Shown here one piece after another: positions 62,539 to 64,000 of a stretch of DNA of 64,000 nucleotides (within the stretch, counting starts at the first letter, position 1; each line of letters opens with the position of its first letter). The notes under the pieces are model-generated. The model saw only the letters and a list, made by a program, of their open reading frames with translations. It had not been told where the DNA came from and did no database searches. A program made the position numbers and the translations under genes. The stretch is from G963676795 sp963677215 (lineage in GTDB: Bacteria; Desulfobacterota; Desulfuromonadia; Desulfuromonadales; Geopsychrobacteraceae): positions 2,046,001-2,110,000 of the forward strand of contig OY781919.1 in the NCBI GenBank assembly GCA_963677215.1, in the 5' to 3' direction.

Positions 62539-63187
62539 GTTGCTGTCGTTCGCGACTCGATATAAGCCCCTGAATTCTTGAGGACGCCTAGCGGCACTTC
62601 CGTTTTTTGCCTTGATCCCTATTTGTATTGGCCCGCGAAAATAGCGTTGTGACGCGGTTCAGTGCATCAGCCCGGATTGGTACGTTCACGGCTTCAGGTA
62701 CGAATCGGTAATGTCTGTTGTCTCTTTATTGAAACCGTATAAATCCGCCATGTTGTCAACCGGCCGCAGCTCGGTTGCTCAGGATATCCCGGCCAGAACA
62801 TCAATAAGGAAAAGTCACTGAATCAGCGCCCAAAACCCCTGTGAATTATGTTACAGCTGTTCCTTTTTGATATTGCTGAAATCCCCTATAAGAACAAGTG
62901 CTTGTGTGTCATATGTGAGATTTTGTGTAACTTTTGTTACACCCCTTGCTTTTCATTAATATTCATCTTTTCGAAATAAAATCAAAATGTTTTGGCTGTG
63001 AGATTAACTGGCACTTATGTTGCTTGGTTTTGTCAAGGATATGAAGCAGCCGATATCAGGAGAATGACGCCTGTCACGCGGCAGCGGCCGGCAGAACACG
63101 GCTATTGCCGAATAATCAGCCGCAGATTATCGCCTTGGGCGATAATTAACTCGAATGTTACCAGAACGTGTGGGAGACAAAAAAATC
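62539..63187 (+). promoter_or_regulatory. Sigma-54-type promoter and upstream palindrome for the chemoreceptor
   Basis: TGGCACTTATGTTGCT at 63009-63024 has GG and GC at exact -24/-12 spacing. The palindrome GTGTAAC-TTTT-GTTACAC (62925-62942), 66 bases upstream, suits an enhancer-binding activator. A hairpin ATTATCGCC/GGCGATAAT (63126-63146) lies in the leader. No gene is supported in the rest of the gap; the ORF at 62992 is not convincing. Confidence 0.7.
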
Positions 63188-64000
63188 ATGAGACATCTGA
63201 AAATTAAAACCAAACTGATCTGCGGCTTCAGCATCATCATTCTGTTGCTTATAATAAGCGGTTATATAGGGCACACCAACACAGCCCATATTTATGAAAA
63301 TCTTGGTCATATTTTTTCTATTGAGCTCCCCAGGCAGGATTTTCTCATCGAAGCCGACCGCGATCTGCAACAATTACTTGTTGCCGAGCGTTCGCTGATT
63401 TTTGTTGAGCCCGGTAGTAAACAGTTTGACTCTTTGCTCGCTGATTACGAGAAGAATATGCAGCAGACCAAGGAGAGAATGGCCAGCTTTAAAAAGCTGT
63501 CATCCCTTCCCTCCGATCTGGATCTGTACCGCGAGTTTGAAGATGCATTCAAACAATGGGAACCGACTAGCCGAAAGGTCGTAGCTTTACGCAAATCCGG
63601 TAACGACAATGTCGCGGATTTCGCCTTAGGAGAAGTGAACGACAAGTTTGAGACGATGCGTGGCTATATCGATCAACTGACGGAAAGTGTACTGAATCAG
63701 GCCAAGAAATCCGAGCAGAACGCTGCCGGAATCTATCAATCTGCTGGCTACATTGCTTTAACGACAAGTTTTTTTGCCGTTGTCGTGGCCGTCTTGATCG
63801 TCTGGTTGATTGTCTCCAGTATCAGCAAACCGCTGGCAAAGACCGTTCAGATGCTTAAAGCGCTGGGGAGCGGCCAGATAAACCAACGCGCCAATCTGAC
63901 CAGCAATGATGAGATTGGCCATATGGCCAAAGCTCTGGATGAATTTGCGGAGAGTCTGCAAAAGGAGATGGTGGCTCCGATACAGCAACTGGCCAACGGA
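63188..64000 (+). CDS. Methyl-accepting chemotaxis protein, partial at window edge
   Basis: The first 271 residues are present. A transmembrane helix at about 9-28 and another at about 190-212 enclose a helical four-helix-bundle-like periplasmic domain. HAMP begins SSISKPLAKTVQMLKAL (about residue 213). The signalling domain lies beyond the window. GGGAG lies upstream of the ATG. A sigma-54-type promoter is found about 165 bases upstream. The ligand is unknown. Confidence 0.9.
   Translation, partial: MRHLKIKTKLICGFSIIILLLIISGYIGHTNTAHIYENLGHIFSIELPRQDFLIEADRDLQQLLVAERSLIFVEPGSKQFDSLLADYEKNMQQTKERMASFKKLSSLPSDLDLYREFEDAFKQWEPTSRKVVALRKSGNDNVADFALGEVNDKFETMRGYIDQLTESVLNQAKKSEQNAAGIYQSAGYIALTTSFFAVVVAVLIVWLIVSSISKPLAKTVQMLKALGSGQINQRANLTSNDEIGHMAKALDEFAESLQKEMVAPIQQLANG

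Noticed and set aside
62925..62942. TyrR-like or FNR-like box
   Set aside because: The TGTAAC/GTTACA arms with a four-base centre do not have TyrR (six-base centre) or FNR (TTGAT) form; kept only as a generic enhancer candidate.
62992..63207. 71-codon frame upstream of the second chemoreceptor
   Set aside because: It overlaps the sigma-54-type promoter and the chemoreceptor start.
1..64000. CRISPR array, tRNA, rRNA or intact insertion sequence
   Set aside because: No regularly spaced direct repeats, no tRNA cloverleaf with CCA-end pattern and no transposase were seen by eye; a covariance or profile search would be needed to exclude small RNAs.

Overview
The window looks like chromosomal DNA of a free-living, respiring Gram-negative bacterium. 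A deltaproteobacterium of the Desulfuromonadales type (Desulfuromonas, Pelobacter, Geopsychrobacter) fits best. The reasons are a chemoreceptor with a CxxCH haem-binding DUF3365 sensor, the pairing of LemA with a GIDE-domain membrane protein, TonB/YfiR/hybrid-kinase signalling, a radical-SAM/methyltransferase fusion, branched-chain and general amino-acid ABC importers, and a sigma-54-type promoter. This is an inference from gene content, not a phylogeny. I saw no rRNA, tRNA, CRISPR array or intact insertion sequence.

Layout. 1-2667 (minus): an overlapping operon for a lipid-linked oxidoreductase pathway (DUF3833 lipoprotein, chalcone-isomerase-like protein, NTF2-like protein, SDR, COG2907 flavoprotein running off the edge). 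2881-3766: a decay zone with a secreted protein interrupted by an in-frame stop and a frameshifted DUF4150 PAAR-like remnant. 3886-9569 (minus): housekeeping and stress genes (yaiI, Nudix, yeiP/EF-P-like, thioesterase, J protein, LemA, GIDE protein). 9722-13950: YbaN, arfB, haem chemoreceptor, parvulin, YchJ, small protein. 14014-18833 (minus): livFGMHJ importer. 19215-21041: DUF134 regulator, single-domain asparaginase, REC-GGDEF protein. 21065-25244 (minus): aapPMQJ importer behind a very good sigma-70 promoter. 25518-28757: a palindromic dispersed repeat, a phage-type orphan, a tandem Usp and a SulP transporter. 29000-34704: TonB-receptor remnant, glucan phosphorylase, DUF1015, HAD, GIY-YIG and class II aldolase. 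34705-40022: a hairpin-rich island, uraA-upp, a lipid A acyltransferase and prfC. 40148-45996: a binding protein with its sensor kinase, asnS and tpx. 46222-53555: a TonB receptor/YfiR/hybrid kinase/TonB receptor cassette. 53624-55934 (minus): trpR-trpE-trpG with a recognisable Trp operator. 56128-62538: lipoprotein, MauE-like protein, two exported rhodaneses, an Fe-S CCG protein and a 998-residue radical-SAM/ArsM-like/DUF5714 fusion. 63188 to the edge: a second chemoreceptor with a sigma-54-type promoter.

The two strongest candidates for undescribed biology are the 56532-62538 cluster and the 46222-53555 cassette. In the first, exported sulfur-transfer proteins and an Fe-S protein accompany a fused radical-SAM/arsenite-methyltransferase-like enzyme. 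In the second, a YfiR-family protein is coupled to a hybrid kinase whose periplasmic domain resembles that of the cyclase YfiN, bracketed by two paralogous outer-membrane receptors. Smaller observations include a long and an internally deleted copy of one palindromic repeat at the stop codons of two unrelated genes, a possibly leaderless trpR, and three decayed genes.
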